From: JANOAR01 sp031411235
Lineage (GTDB): Bacteria; Verrucomicrobiota; Verrucomicrobiia; Verrucomicrobiales; Verrucomicrobiaceae
Assembly (NCBI GenBank): GCA_031411235.1
Contig: JANOAR010000253.1
Location: 1 to 64,000 of the forward strand
DNA length: 64,000 bases
Direction of reading: 5' to 3'
Every line of letters begins with the position of its first letter. Positions within the stretch are counted from its first letter, which is position 1. The notes under the pieces are model-generated. The model made no database searches. It worked only from the letters and a program-made list of their open reading frames with translations, and was not told the origin of the DNA. Positions 8,487 to 18,500 of this stretch are shown piece after piece. A program made the position numbers and the translations under genes.

Positions 8487-9896
8487 ATGAAATTTTGCCC
8501 GCTTCTAGTCATGTGGATCGCGAGTGCTGCGATGCCACTCACGGTCGCTTTTGCCCTCCCTGCCAACGTCATCCTCATTGTAAGTGATGACCAGGGTTAT
8601 CCCGATTTAGGCTGTATGGGCAGTAAACCTTTTATAACGCCGAACTTGGATCGACTGGCCAAAGAAGGCGTGCGGGCGACGAATTTTTATGTCACATGGC
8701 CTGCTTGTACGCCCTCGCGTGGCAGCATTTTGACGGGGCGTTATCCGCAGCGCAACGGTCTTTACGACATGGTGCGCAATGACTTGGTGAACTATGGCTA
8801 TCGCTATGATGCTGCGGAATATGCGATCTCGCCCGAGATGACTCTGGGACTCGATGTGCGGGAGAAAACCATCGGCGACCTGCTCAAACCCGCAGGCTAT
8901 GCGAGTGGTGTCGTCGGCAAGTGGGACATGGGGCAGGCGCGTCGCTACCTGCCACTGCAAAGGGGTTTCGACTTTTTCTACGGCCACGGCAACAACGGCA
9001 TCGACTACTACACCCACGAGCGTTACGGCGTGCCTTCGTTGTTTCGTGGCAACTTACGCACAGAGGAAGATAAGGGCACCTACATCACCGAGGTGTTCAA
9101 ACGTGAGTCGCTGCGATTCATTGATGAGCACGCAGGGTGGAAACCCTTTTTCCTGTACTTGCCCTTCAATGCCCCGCACGGGGCTTCAACATTTGGCGCT
9201 GGTACAACGGAGGGTGAGAAGAAAATCGCCGAGGGCGTACAGGCTCCAGAGAGCTATGTGGCGATGTTTCGGGAAAAGGTGAAGGATGAGAAACTGGCCC
9301 GCTACTATGGTGCGGTAGCTTGCATGGATGAGGCCATCGGTGCGCTGCTGCGACGGCTCGATGAGCACCATATCGCCGATAACACCTTGGTGATATTCCT
9401 TTCCGATAATGGCGGCAGCGGTAATGGCGGCAATGCCCCTCTGCGCGGTGGCAAATCCACGATGTGGGAGGGTGGACTGCGCGTACCGTTCCTCGCACGC
9501 TGGCCTGGAAAGCTGCCCGCAGGCAAGGTCACGGATGAGTTTCTAACCACGCTGGAATTGCTGCCAACGATCCTGGCCGCATCGGGCGCAAAGGCTGCCA
9601 AAGGTGTGCCGCTCGATGGCTTCGATATGCTGCCCGTGCTGCGTGGAGAAGCAAAGTCCGAGCGCCTAGCCATGTTCTGGCAGCGGCGTGGCGACAAGGC
9701 CATGCGCTTCAATCATTGGAAGTGGCTGGAGTCTGAGAAAGGCCACGGGCTCTTTGATTTGAGCCGCGACATAGGCGAGTCGCTGGACTTGTCGAAAGCT
9801 AAGCCCGAAGTACTTCAACTGATGCAAGCTCAGTTCGCTGCCTGGCGCAAGGCCATGGATGAGACAGAGCCGCGCGGGCCATTTCGCGACTACTGA
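8487..9896 (+). CDS. Secreted formylglycine-dependent sulfatase
   Basis: This 469-residue protein is counted from the ATG at 8487, which gives a signal peptide (MKFCPLLVMWIASAAMPLTV). Metal-binding DDQGYPDLG lies at about 34-42. The CTPSR motif at 74-78 holds the Cys that is converted to formylglycine, followed by GSILTGRYPQRNGL. FLSDNGGSGNGGNAPLRGGK marks the second metal-binding part. The family (S1, arylsulfatase A type) hydrolyses sulfate esters of polysaccharides or aromatics in the periplasm or outside; the substrate is unknown. A formylglycine-generating enzyme is needed but not seen in the window. The next gene starts 38 bases downstream, so the pair is probably an operon. Confidence 0.93.
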   Translation: MKFCPLLVMWIASAAMPLTVAFALPANVILIVSDDQGYPDLGCMGSKPFITPNLDRLAKEGVRATNFYVTWPACTPSRGSILTGRYPQRNGLYDMVRNDLVNYGYRYDAAEYAISPEMTLGLDVREKTIGDLLKPAGYASGVVGKWDMGQARRYLPLQRGFDFFYGHGNNGIDYYTHERYGVPSLFRGNLRTEEDKGTYITEVFKRESLRFIDEHAGWKPFFLYLPFNAPHGASTFGAGTTEGEKKIAEGVQAPESYVAMFREKVKDEKLARYYGAVACMDEAIGALLRRLDEHHIADNTLVIFLSDNGGSGNGGNAPLRGGKSTMWEGGLRVPFLARWPGKLPAGKVTDEFLTTLELLPTILAASGAKAAKGVPLDGFDMLPVLRGEAKSERLAMFWQRRGDKAMRFNHWKWLESEKGHGLFDLSRDIGESLDLSKAKPEVLQLMQAQFAAWRKAMDETEPRGPFRDY

Positions 9897-9934
9897 TGAA
9901 GTGAGCACTCACGCAGCGTAGTCAGCGCTGCTGT

Positions 9935-12724
9935 ATGAAATCTGCCTCGCTCCTTCTCCTCACGTTTCTCATCGCTTGCCAAGCCGCCGCTCAACTCGCG
10001 AACCAGCCACCGATGCCGCAATGGCTGGAAGGTGCGACGACGGTCGAGAAAGCCTTCACTCAAAAAGGTAAGTTGCTCAAAGCCATCCTGCTGGTGGCGG
10101 GAGAGGTGCAGGTGCTCATCAATGACCAACGTGTGGGCGATGTCGCCGCCGCTGCGCAGGCGGTTTCGATGGACGTCACGCAGCACATTCGCGAGGGCGA
10201 TAACACCGTGCGCCTATTGACGAAAGGCGCTCGCGTGGCGGCGCTGCTGGAACTCAATGGTGACGTGGCAACCAAGACTTGGCTGGCGACGGATGGCTCG
10301 TGGAAAGCCGATGGCGGAGCATTCAAAACACAAGGGATCGACCCGCAGGCGAATCCCTTCGACTTCAAGAAAACCTTCGACGCCTATAACTCCTGGCAAC
10401 TCGCCAAGCCGGATGCCCAGAGCCTCGCGACGGACCCTGGTAGCTTCACTTTACCCGCAGGATTCAAAGCTGAGCGCGTGCGCTCGGCGACTGCCGAGGA
10501 GGGCTCGTGGGTGGCCATGACGTTCGATGCCCAGGGCCGCATCACCCTGGCGCGCGAGAAGCGCGGCTTGCTGCGGTTTGACCCGAAAACCCAACGCATA
10601 GAGGTCATCGAAGACACGCTGCTGGAGTGCCGTGGGCTGCTCTATTCCGATGGTGTGCTTTTTGCCAATGCCAACAATAGCAAGGGGCTGTATCGACTGC
10701 GCGACGCCGATGGCGATGGCCGCTTTGAGGAGGTGCTGGAGATCATGCACACCGAGGGCGGTGTGGGACATGGGCGCAACCATTTCAAGATGGGGCCTGA
10801 TGGCTGGCTCTACGTGGTGCATGGCAACAACGTGCTGCTGCCGAAGAATATCTCGTCGCGCTCGCCACTGCAAAACTATGCCAGTGACCAACTGCTGCCC
10901 AACCCGTGGGATGGCAGCATGTTCGATGGCAATGTGGAATTGCCGGCGGGTCATCTGCTGCGGGTGAAACCCGATGGCAGCGAGGTGCAGCTCGTGGTCG
11001 GTGGCCTGCGCAACGCCCTGGACGTGGCCTTCAATAAAGACGGCGAGCTGTTCACCTTCGACGCTGACATGGAGCGCGATGTGGGCGCTGCCTGGTATGT
11101 GCCCACGCGTGTCCTGCACCTCGTGCCGGGCGCGGACTATGGCTGGCGGCGGGGCACGGGGCGGTATCCCGCGTGGTATGCCGACACGCTGCCGAGCGTG
11201 GTGGACATAGGCCTGTCCTCGCCCACAGCGGTGTTCTTTGGTTATGGCGCAAAGTTTCCGACGCCTTTCCAAGACGCTCTTTTTATCTGCGACTGGACGT
11301 ATGGTCGCATCATCGCGGTGACGTTGAAACCGAAGGGCGCGAGTTACAGCGGCGAGCAGGAGACGTTCATGACAGGCAGGCCGCTGAACGTCACCGATGG
11401 CGGCATCGGGCCGGACGGGGCGCTGTGGTTCACCACAGGAGGGCGCGGCACGCAGAGCGGGCTGTATCGAGTGACGTATCACGGCGCACAGGAGATCGCA
11501 CCCCAGGCTGCCGCCGCGTCGCCCACTCGCGAAAAACCTGCCCTCGGCAGTGCTGATCCCTTTGCTCGGCAAGCGGCACGACTGGCAGCCGAGGCCCAGG
11601 TTGGCGAGTGGCAGGTCGGGCACATCCGCGAGCACACTCATGGTGAAGAAGCGCTATCGCGATGGCTTGTCGCCGTGCGCTCGGGCCGCGCAGAGCTACG
11701 CGACGCCGCGCTGGAAATGGCCGTGCGCATGGCGTGGCAAGAGGCTTCCCTAGAGCAGCAGCTCGCCGCGCTGCGCATCATCGGCATCGGTGTCGCCCGA
11801 GGTGGCAAGCTGACGGATGCGCTCGCGGTTTTTGAACCCCGCTTTCCCGCGCAGGATCAGCGTCTCAACTGGGAGCTGAGCAAGCTGCTCATCCACTTGC
11901 AGTCGCCCACCCTCATCGCCAAAGCCACCACACTACTGAAGACCGCAACGACGAGTGAAGACCTGCTCTTCTACCCCATGCACCTTCGTTATCTCAAGGA
12001 AGGCTGGACGCTGGAGCAGCGCCGCATTGTCTTTGACGCCTTGAACCGCGCCGAGAAAATGAACGGCGCGAGCAGTTACTTCAAAGCCATCGCCGACACA
12101 CGCAGCGAACTCACCGCAGCGCTATCGCCGATAGAGGCCACCCAGTTGGCCGCCGTGATTCATCTGCCAAAACCCGTCGCGTTGTTGCCGACGGCGATGC
12201 CGGGCCACAGCTTCAAAGAGTGGCAACTCAGCGACCTCGCGCCTCGCTTGAACGAAGTAAGCAAAGGCCGCTCGTTTGAAAAAGCGAAGGCCGCGCTGGT
12301 GAGTACGCAGTGCGTGTTTTGTCATCGCGTCAGCGCCGATGCCACACTGCCAGCAGGCATCGTCGGGCCAGACTTGGCGGAGGTATCGAGCCGCTTCAAT
12401 CGAAGCGATCTGCTCATGCACATCCTGCAACCCTCAGTGTTCATCGACGAAAAATTCCGCAGCACCATCCTCGATGTGGCGGATGGAAAACAGGTCGTGG
12501 GCAGTCTGGAAAGCGAGGACGACGAACGCGTGATCTTGAAGCCCAATGCCCTGAGCCCCGAAGTCGTGGAAGTGGCCAAAGCACAGATCAAAAAACGTCA
12601 AGTCTCCGCCACCTCGCCCATGCCAGTAGGCCTGCTCAACACGCTGAAAGCAGAGCAAATTTTCGATCTTCTGGCCTACTTCGAGGCAGGCGGGAAGGCA
12701 GAGCACGCGTGTTTTAAGCCGTGA
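9935..12724 (+). CDS. PVC-type membrane-bound dehydrogenase with C-terminal cytochrome c domain
   Basis: This 929-residue protein has a signal peptide (MKSASLLLLTFLIACQAAA), then an accessory beta domain to about 150. A six-bladed glucose-dehydrogenase-like propeller spans about 165-515 (GLLYSDGVLFANANN, HFKMGPDGWLYVVHGNN, ADYGWRRGTGRYPAWY, TDGGIGPDGALWFTTGGRG). A helical HEAT-like region spans about 560-730. The haem c motif CVFCH lies at 793-797, with SPMPVGLL as the probable distal Met ligand region. The layout is typical of Planctomycetes and Verrucomicrobia and is thought to oxidise sugars. With the adjacent sulfatase it fits a small polysaccharide-use operon. Confidence 0.92.
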   Translation: MKSASLLLLTFLIACQAAAQLANQPPMPQWLEGATTVEKAFTQKGKLLKAILLVAGEVQVLINDQRVGDVAAAAQAVSMDVTQHIREGDNTVRLLTKGARVAALLELNGDVATKTWLATDGSWKADGGAFKTQGIDPQANPFDFKKTFDAYNSWQLAKPDAQSLATDPGSFTLPAGFKAERVRSATAEEGSWVAMTFDAQGRITLAREKRGLLRFDPKTQRIEVIEDTLLECRGLLYSDGVLFANANNSKGLYRLRDADGDGRFEEVLEIMHTEGGVGHGRNHFKMGPDGWLYVVHGNNVLLPKNISSRSPLQNYASDQLLPNPWDGSMFDGNVELPAGHLLRVKPDGSEVQLVVGGLRNALDVAFNKDGELFTFDADMERDVGAAWYVPTRVLHLVPGADYGWRRGTGRYPAWYADTLPSVVDIGLSSPTAVFFGYGAKFPTPFQDALFICDWTYGRIIAVTLKPKGASYSGEQETFMTGRPLNVTDGGIGPDGALWFTTGGRGTQSGLYRVTYHGAQEIAPQAAAASPTREKPALGSADPFARQAARLAAEAQVGEWQVGHIREHTHGEEALSRWLVAVRSGRAELRDAALEMAVRMAWQEASLEQQLAALRIIGIGVARGGKLTDALAVFEPRFPAQDQRLNWELSKLLIHLQSPTLIAKATTLLKTATTSEDLLFYPMHLRYLKEGWTLEQRRIVFDALNRAEKMNGASSYFKAIADTRSELTAALSPIEATQLAAVIHLPKPVALLPTAMPGHSFKEWQLSDLAPRLNEVSKGRSFEKAKAALVSTQCVFCHRVSADATLPAGIVGPDLAEVSSRFNRSDLLMHILQPSVFIDEKFRSTILDVADGKQVVGSLESEDDERVILKPNALSPEVVEVAKAQIKKRQVSATSPMPVGLLNTLKAEQIFDLLAYFEAGGKAEHACFKP

Positions 12725-12787
12725 TGATATGGGGCTAGACAGAGCGCGGAGGTTTCACAAGACTGGCGTGCTAGCAAAGCGAGCGGA

Positions 12788-12896
12788 GAGGGATAAGGGG
12801 AGTGCCTTTGGGTGTGCTCTTCGGTAGATGGGCGGTGGTTTTGAATTCAAGCGCGAAGCCCCTCCCCTTATCCCTTGAACCTTGCCCCTTATCCCT
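12788..12896. repeat. Inverted and direct repeats of a GGGATAAGGGG element
   Basis: GAGGGATAAGGGGAG (12788-12802) is the reverse complement of CTCCCCTTATCCCT (12862-12875) apart from its last base, and a second CCCCTTATCCCTC lies at 12885-12897. The 188-bp gap between the dehydrogenase and the wzc-like gene therefore can form a long hairpin at the convergent 3' ends. It may be an extragenic repeat element or a bidirectional transcription end. No gene is seen in the gap. Confidence 0.6.
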
Positions 12897-12912
12897 CCTG
12901 CAAAGACACCAC

Positions 12913-15207
12913 TTAGCTTTCGCGATTGAGGACGAGGCCGCGCATGGCATCGGGGGCGATGAGGGGGCGGAGGAGGTTGAGGGCAGCGCGCACTTGCTCG
13001 CTGGTGGCGCGGGTGGCGTCGTGGATGAAGAGGACGTCGGTGGCGAGGGGGGCGAGTTGGGCGATGTCGGCGAAGCCTCGAAGGAGGGAGGCTCCGTCGA
13101 GGATGATCCAGTCCACTTGGGGCTGGGCGCGGGCGATCCAGGCGCGGTAGCCTTGGATGAGGTCGCACATTTCATAGCTGGGGAGGTCGTGGGCGGGGAA
13201 GAGGAAGAGATTGGACTGGCCGTAGCGGAGGCTTTCAAGGTCGTCTGTCCAGGAGCTGTAGTTGTCGGCTTGGGGGAACCAGTTCTGGATGCAGGGGGAG
13301 GCGGGGTTGCATTCCATGAGGAAGACGCGGTGGCCGCCGGTGCAGAGGGCGGCGGCGAGGCCGGAGGCGACGAGGCTTTTGCCTTCGCTGGCGTTGGCGC
13401 TGGTGAGGAGGACGATGCCGGGGTGCTGGCGGTTGGCGGCGTGACGGGTGAGGGTGGCGGCGAGCTGGCCGATGGCGTTGCCGCTAGGGGTGGCGCTGGG
13501 GTGGAGGAGTTCGCCGAGCTGCATGGCACCGTCGGCGGACATGAGTTCGGGGATGGTGGCGAGGATGGGGGTCTGCGAGGTGGCGAGGGCGGGGCGCAGG
13601 GTGGCGGGGCCGGGCTGGGTGGGTGGGGGCTGGGCTTGGTAGTTGGGGGTGTCGTTGGGCGCACGCACGGGGGGGCTGGTGCGTTGGCTGTTTTTGACGA
13701 GAGGAATGAGGTGGTCGTGGGTGAGGCCGAGACCGATGGGGAGGCCGAGGCCGACGAGGCTGAAGGTGAGGAATGAGGTGATGAGGGCAATGGATTTGAT
13801 GGGGGAGATGGGGACTTCGGGGGGGACAGCGATGTCGGAGACGCCGAGGCCTGCGGCTCCGGTGAAGTCGCCGGAGAGGTTGGCTTGTTTCATGCGCAGG
13901 AGGACTTGGTTGTAGAGTTCGCGGTCGGAGGTGGCTTCGTCGCGGAGGAAGGTTTGCTCGATGTGTTTGGAGTCTTCATCGCGGGCGATTTTTAGCTGGT
14001 TGAGCATTTCTTCGTACTGGCTGCGGAGGCGGGCTTCTTCGTTTTCGGCGGTGGCGACGATGGCGAGGACACGGTTGTTTTGCTCGCTGGTGAGGGAGGT
14101 TATTTTGCTGGTGGCGGCGATGATTTTGGGGTGCTTGGGGCCGCAGACTTGGGCGAGGGTGAGGCGCTCGCTTTCGACGATGTCCATGTCTTTGCGCAGG
14201 GCGTTGATGCGGGGGTCTTCGGCGACGGCTTTGACTTGGGTAATGTCGAGACCCCCTCCTTGAAGGCGATGCAGGAGGTCAAGGTCGATGCGGGCGCGAA
14301 TGAGGGCGACTTCGGCTTCGGTGACGGCTTTGGCCATGGTGTCGGCTCGCTCGGTGCTGAGGTCGGTGGCGTTGCTGTCTTTGAGGAGGTTGGTGGCTTT
14401 GCGGTAGTCGGTGAGTTTGTTTTGGGCGAGTTCGAGCTTGGTTCGCAGTTCGTCGCTTTTTTGTTTGAGGTAGGCGGCGGCGGAGCGTTTGCCGGTGACG
14501 GCTTCGCTGGCGATGTAGTCGATGTAGTCTTTGACGTAATGGTTGGCGAGGCTGGCGGCGAGGTGGGGGTCGTTGTCGCGGACTTGGATGCGGATGATGT
14601 GGGAGTCTTTGAGGGGCTCGACGCGTACGGCTTTTTCGACGAGAGCGGCAAAGAGGTCGCCGGGGACGGCGGCTTTGGGCGGGGTGCTGAGGCCGAGGGC
14701 GAGGGTGAGGCGGCCACGGAGGCCGAGTTTGCCAGCATTGGCGAGGTAGCTTTCGCGTTCTTGGGTGGTGAGCTTGGTGTAGAGGAAGTCGGTGAATTTG
14801 CGGGTCTTGAGCTGGGTGCGGTGGTTGTTGATGAGCATGGGGGCGCTCAGTTCGCTGAGGTGGGTGCCGCCTTTTTCACCGAAGTCGATCATGCCGGTGT
14901 TTTCGATGTCGATGAGCATTTTGGACTCGGCTTCGTAGATTTTGGGGCCGAAGCCAAGGTAGTAGAGGACGGCGGCGGCAAGAGGGATGGCGAGGAGGAG
15001 GCCGATGCGTCCGTACCGGCGGAGGTAGCTGAAGAGGTCGGCGATGCTGATGTCCATTTCCTGCGTGGCTGGGGCAGACGCGGTGGTGTGGCTGGGAATG
15101 GGGGCCGAGGGTGGGGTGTAGGCTTGCAGCTCACGCGAGGCGGCGAGGCTCTCGGCACGGGCGAGGGCTTGGCGCTGATGGGGGACGATGGCGGTCTGCT
15201 CGGGCAT
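12913..15207 (-). CDS. Wzc-like polysaccharide co-polymerase with degenerate tyrosine-kinase domain
   Basis: This 764-residue protein has a Wzz domain: a transmembrane helix at about 68-88 (IGLLLAIPLAAAVLYYLGF), a long coiled-coil part at about 220-440, and a second transmembrane helix near 475-495 after the proline motif PPEVPISPIKS. A cytoplasmic P-loop domain follows at about 590-764. Compared with BY-kinases the Walker A reads SANASEGKS (no Gly at the usual first position), Walker A' reads VFLMECNP with Glu for Asp, Walker B reads WIILDG, and the Tyr-rich C-terminal tail is absent (it ends RGLVLNRES). It should regulate the chain length of an exported polysaccharide, perhaps without kinase activity. 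No glycosyltransferase or export gene lies nearby. Confidence 0.85.
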   Translation of the reverse strand: MPEQTAIVPHQRQALARAESLAASRELQAYTPPSAPIPSHTTASAPATQEMDISIADLFSYLRRYGRIGLLLAIPLAAAVLYYLGFGPKIYEAESKMLIDIENTGMIDFGEKGGTHLSELSAPMLINNHRTQLKTRKFTDFLYTKLTTQERESYLANAGKLGLRGRLTLALGLSTPPKAAVPGDLFAALVEKAVRVEPLKDSHIIRIQVRDNDPHLAASLANHYVKDYIDYIASEAVTGKRSAAAYLKQKSDELRTKLELAQNKLTDYRKATNLLKDSNATDLSTERADTMAKAVTEAEVALIRARIDLDLLHRLQGGGLDITQVKAVAEDPRINALRKDMDIVESERLTLAQVCGPKHPKIIAATSKITSLTSEQNNRVLAIVATAENEEARLRSQYEEMLNQLKIARDEDSKHIEQTFLRDEATSDRELYNQVLLRMKQANLSGDFTGAAGLGVSDIAVPPEVPISPIKSIALITSFLTFSLVGLGLPIGLGLTHDHLIPLVKNSQRTSPPVRAPNDTPNYQAQPPPTQPGPATLRPALATSQTPILATIPELMSADGAMQLGELLHPSATPSGNAIGQLAATLTRHAANRQHPGIVLLTSANASEGKSLVASGLAAALCTGGHRVFLMECNPASPCIQNWFPQADNYSSWTDDLESLRYGQSNLFLFPAHDLPSYEMCDLIQGYRAWIARAQPQVDWIILDGASLLRGFADIAQLAPLATDVLFIHDATRATSEQVRAALNLLRPLIAPDAMRGLVLNRES

Positions 15208-15399
15208 GGGGTAACTATGAGAAATCTAAAATATATTAGTGAGTCTGAAAATGTCATCGCTGGCGAGCTGGGCTCAACCTAAAAAACTGCTGTTGATGAT
15301 GGCTGGCTGATGGCCTGAAATCAGGGGTTTGCATTGTTTCGCGGGGACAAGGTCACGGCACACTTTGGCTTGGGTTGCTTTTTGAGCTTCACCGCGAGG

Positions 15400-15472
15400 G
15401 CATAGCGCCTACGGGCGAACCATTGCGGACAGGAGAGTGCCCGCGCTCCTGTCGTGCGAGGTGCATAGCGCC
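15400..15472. repeat. Direct repeat with hairpin in the gap before the giant gene's 3' end
   Basis: GCATAGCGCC occurs at 15400-15409 and 15463-15472 within similar contexts (GCGAGG before, ACG or nearly so after). Between them GACAGGAG (15428-15435) pairs with CTCCTGTC (15446-15453). The block resembles a REP-type intergenic element. It lies in the 302-bp gap 15208-15509, which otherwise holds no gene that I can support. Confidence 0.5.
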
Positions 15473-15509
15473 CACGCTCCCTTTCAGCAGCGGCATTCGG
15501 GCAAGAGGC

Positions 15510-18500
15510 TTACTCGGGAAGAAGGAGGAAGTAGGCGTGGAAGGGGGGGAGATGGAGGGGAAGGGGGGGCTGATTGGCGGGGGTGTTGATCTCTGGGCTC
15601 CAGGTGTCGGGGGCGCTGAGGTAGTAGGCTGTGGTGCCGGGTTGACCGGGGGTGGCGTCGCTGTTCCAGAGGCGCAGGCGGCTGGCGCTGGTGGGGGTGG
15701 TGCTAGGTCGCAGAGGTGTGGCTAGCTGGAGGTCGGTGGCAGGGAGGGGGAGGAGTGCGCCAGTGCCGATAAGCTGGGTGCCTGGGTGGGTGACTAGGCT
15801 GGCTGGCTGGCTGGGGATTTGGCCGATGTAAAGGTGGGTGACGGGGGCGCGGCGCGGCTGGACGAGGAGCCCGCTGTTGAGGGGGATGGTGGCGTCTGCG
15901 GGCGTGGTGGTGAGGGATTTGACCCAGCGTGGGGCGCTGGTGGGGGTGGGCTGGTAGATCCAGTAGGGGTGGTAGTCTTTGCCATCGAAGGTCATGACGC
16001 GGTCGGCGGTGGCTTCAGTACGGCTGGCATGGAAGCTAGTGGGGGGGAAGAGGGTGGTGAGAGTCCAACCGGAATTTCCCAATGCCGACGATGGCTGCTG
16101 GCTGACTTCAGCACTGGCGGTGGGCGGTAGGAGGGGCATGGCGAAGGTGGTTTGTCCCACGGGGAAGGTGTGCGAGTGGGCGACCCAGGTGAGGGTGGTG
16201 GCGGTGGCTTCAGAAGTGCCGTTGTGGTCGGCGTCTAGGGTGACGCGGAGGCGGGCGAAGGTGTCGGATTTCGGATTTCGGATTTCACCGGAGGTGAGCG
16301 TTTCGGTGCCGTCGTTGTTTTGAATGGTGGTGAAGGTGCGGGCGGGGATGGCGATCCAGGGGCCGGTGGGGGTGGTGGCGGTTTCGAGATGGTAGGCGAG
16401 GTCGAGGTGGCCAGCGGTGGGGCGCGTGAGGATGGCGCTGGCGGATAGCTGACTGGCACTGGAGGCTAGGCGGAAGCGTGGGGCAGGGGGCTGGGCGCTG
16501 GTATCGGGCGAGGTTCCGAGGGCGTATTCGAGGAGGTTGAGATGGAGGTCGTGGTCGGGATTGTCGCTGGGGGCTTTGTCGGGGGTGGCCTGGCGTTGCT
16601 GCCACTGGGCGAAGGTATCGGGGTAGGGGAGCGAGTTGAGGGTTGATGATGGAGGGTCGATGGCGTCGGAAGGGCTGATTTCGGCTTTGGAATTTGGGAT
16701 TTCGGCCTTTGCCAAGGTGTTGGTGACACGGGTGCCTGCGGCTTGGGAGATGAGTATGAAGCCGAGGTCGATGGTGAGATCGGTGTCGCTGTCGGCGGCG
16801 TTGTCGCTGCTGGCGAGGTAGCCCGTCTCGGTGTCGGCGTCGGTGGGGGAGTAGCCGTAGTAGAGGTCGATGCTGGTGCTGCTGATGCCGTTGGAGGTGG
16901 GACTGGCGTTGTCGATGCCGTTTTCGCCGGTGCCGTCGTCACTGCTATTGGTGCTATAACCTGTGGAGGAGACATAGCCTGCGAGGGGCTTGGCGGCGGC
17001 GAATTCGGTGCTGGGGATGTGAACGAAGTACGGGCCTTCGGTGTAGGCGGTGAGGAGGTAGGTGCCGTTGTTGGCGGTGGTGGTGGTGGCGGTGGGGGAG
17101 TCGAGGCCGGGGGTGGAGCCGAGGGGGTAGAGGCTCACTTGCAGGCCTGCGACGGGGGTGTCGGTGGCGGATTCATAGTGGCCGTTATTATTGGTGTCCT
17201 TGAAGACGAGGTTGCCGACGCTGAGGGGGAGCGGCTTGAAGCCGAGGTCGATGCTGAGGTTGCTATCGGCGTCGTAGTTGTCGTCGGAGGCGGAGTCGTC
17301 GCCGAGTTCGCCCGTGGCGGCGGTGGGCTGGGTGCCGAAGGCTAGGGCGAAGGTGGCGGTCTTGGCTCCGTTGGTGAGTGGGTTGCCAGCGTCGGTGGCG
17401 TCTTGGCTGAGGTGGTCGTCTTGGCTGGTATTGGCAGCAGTGGCGCTGGCTTGGGTTTTAGCGAGCGGGGCACCTGTGATGAAATTGGTGGCGGGGGCGG
17501 TGATGTAGTAGTTGCCGGGGGCTACGTTGAATCTGTATCGACCGGAGCTGTTTGTGGTGGTTTGGGCGACGAGCACGGGGGTGGTCTGTGCGGTGTCTTG
17601 GCGGTAAATTTCGAGGGCGACGCCTTCGACACCTGCATCGGTGCCGGGGGTGTATTTGCCATCGAGGTCGAGGTCGCGGAAGACGAGGTTGCCGACGCTG
17701 ATGGTGGCGGTGAAACCGAAGTCCTGGGTGAGGTCGTAGTTTTTGTCGCCGAGGGCGGTGGCCGTGTCGTCACCGTTGAGGAAGCCGCCTTCTTGCGTGG
17801 TGCCAAAGGGTTCGCTGCCAGGGGTGAGCATGATGTCGGTGGTGCGGATGCCATTGAAGGCGGCGTCGGTGGTGTCGATGCCATCTTCGCCGAGGTTGTC
17901 ATCTCCGGTGGTCTGGGCTCCAGGGATGCTGGAGCGGCCTGTGAGGTGCCCGCCGGAATTGAATTCGGTGGCGGGAATTTGCAGGTAGTAGGTGCCGGGG
18001 CGGAGGCCAGTGAACATGAACTTACCTTTGCTAGCGGTGGCCGTCTCGGTGGTCTGGGTGGCGATGGGGTTGAGGGGGTCGAGGCTGAGATTCCAGAGCT
18101 GCACGGTGACGCCGCCGATGCCTTCGCCGGTGTCGGCGTAGCCGTTACTGTTGATGTCGCTGAAGACGAGATTGCCGACGCCTACGGGGGTGTAGAAGCC
18201 GAAGTCAATGGTGAGGTCGGTGTTGTCGTCATCGTCGTCGTCGATGTAGGTGGCACTGCCGAATTCGGTATCGAAGTCGGTAGGCTCGGTGTCGGCAGCG
18301 AGGTTGAAGTTGGTGCTGCGGACGCCAGTGAGGAGCGGGTTGATGGCGTCGCTGCTGTTTTCATTGTAGTTGTCGTCGAGGCCATCGTCGCCGCCTTGGC
18401 CGGGAAGGGGGAGTGTGCCGTAGAGTTTGCCGGTGGCGGAGGACCAGTTACTGCCGGGGAGGAGGATGTAGTAATTGCCGGGTGGGATGTTGCTGAAGAG

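Noticed and set aside
14080..15282. A 400-codon plus-strand open frame
   Set aside because: It is antisense to the wzc-like gene and shows only low-complexity Gly/Val/Asp/Glu sequence.
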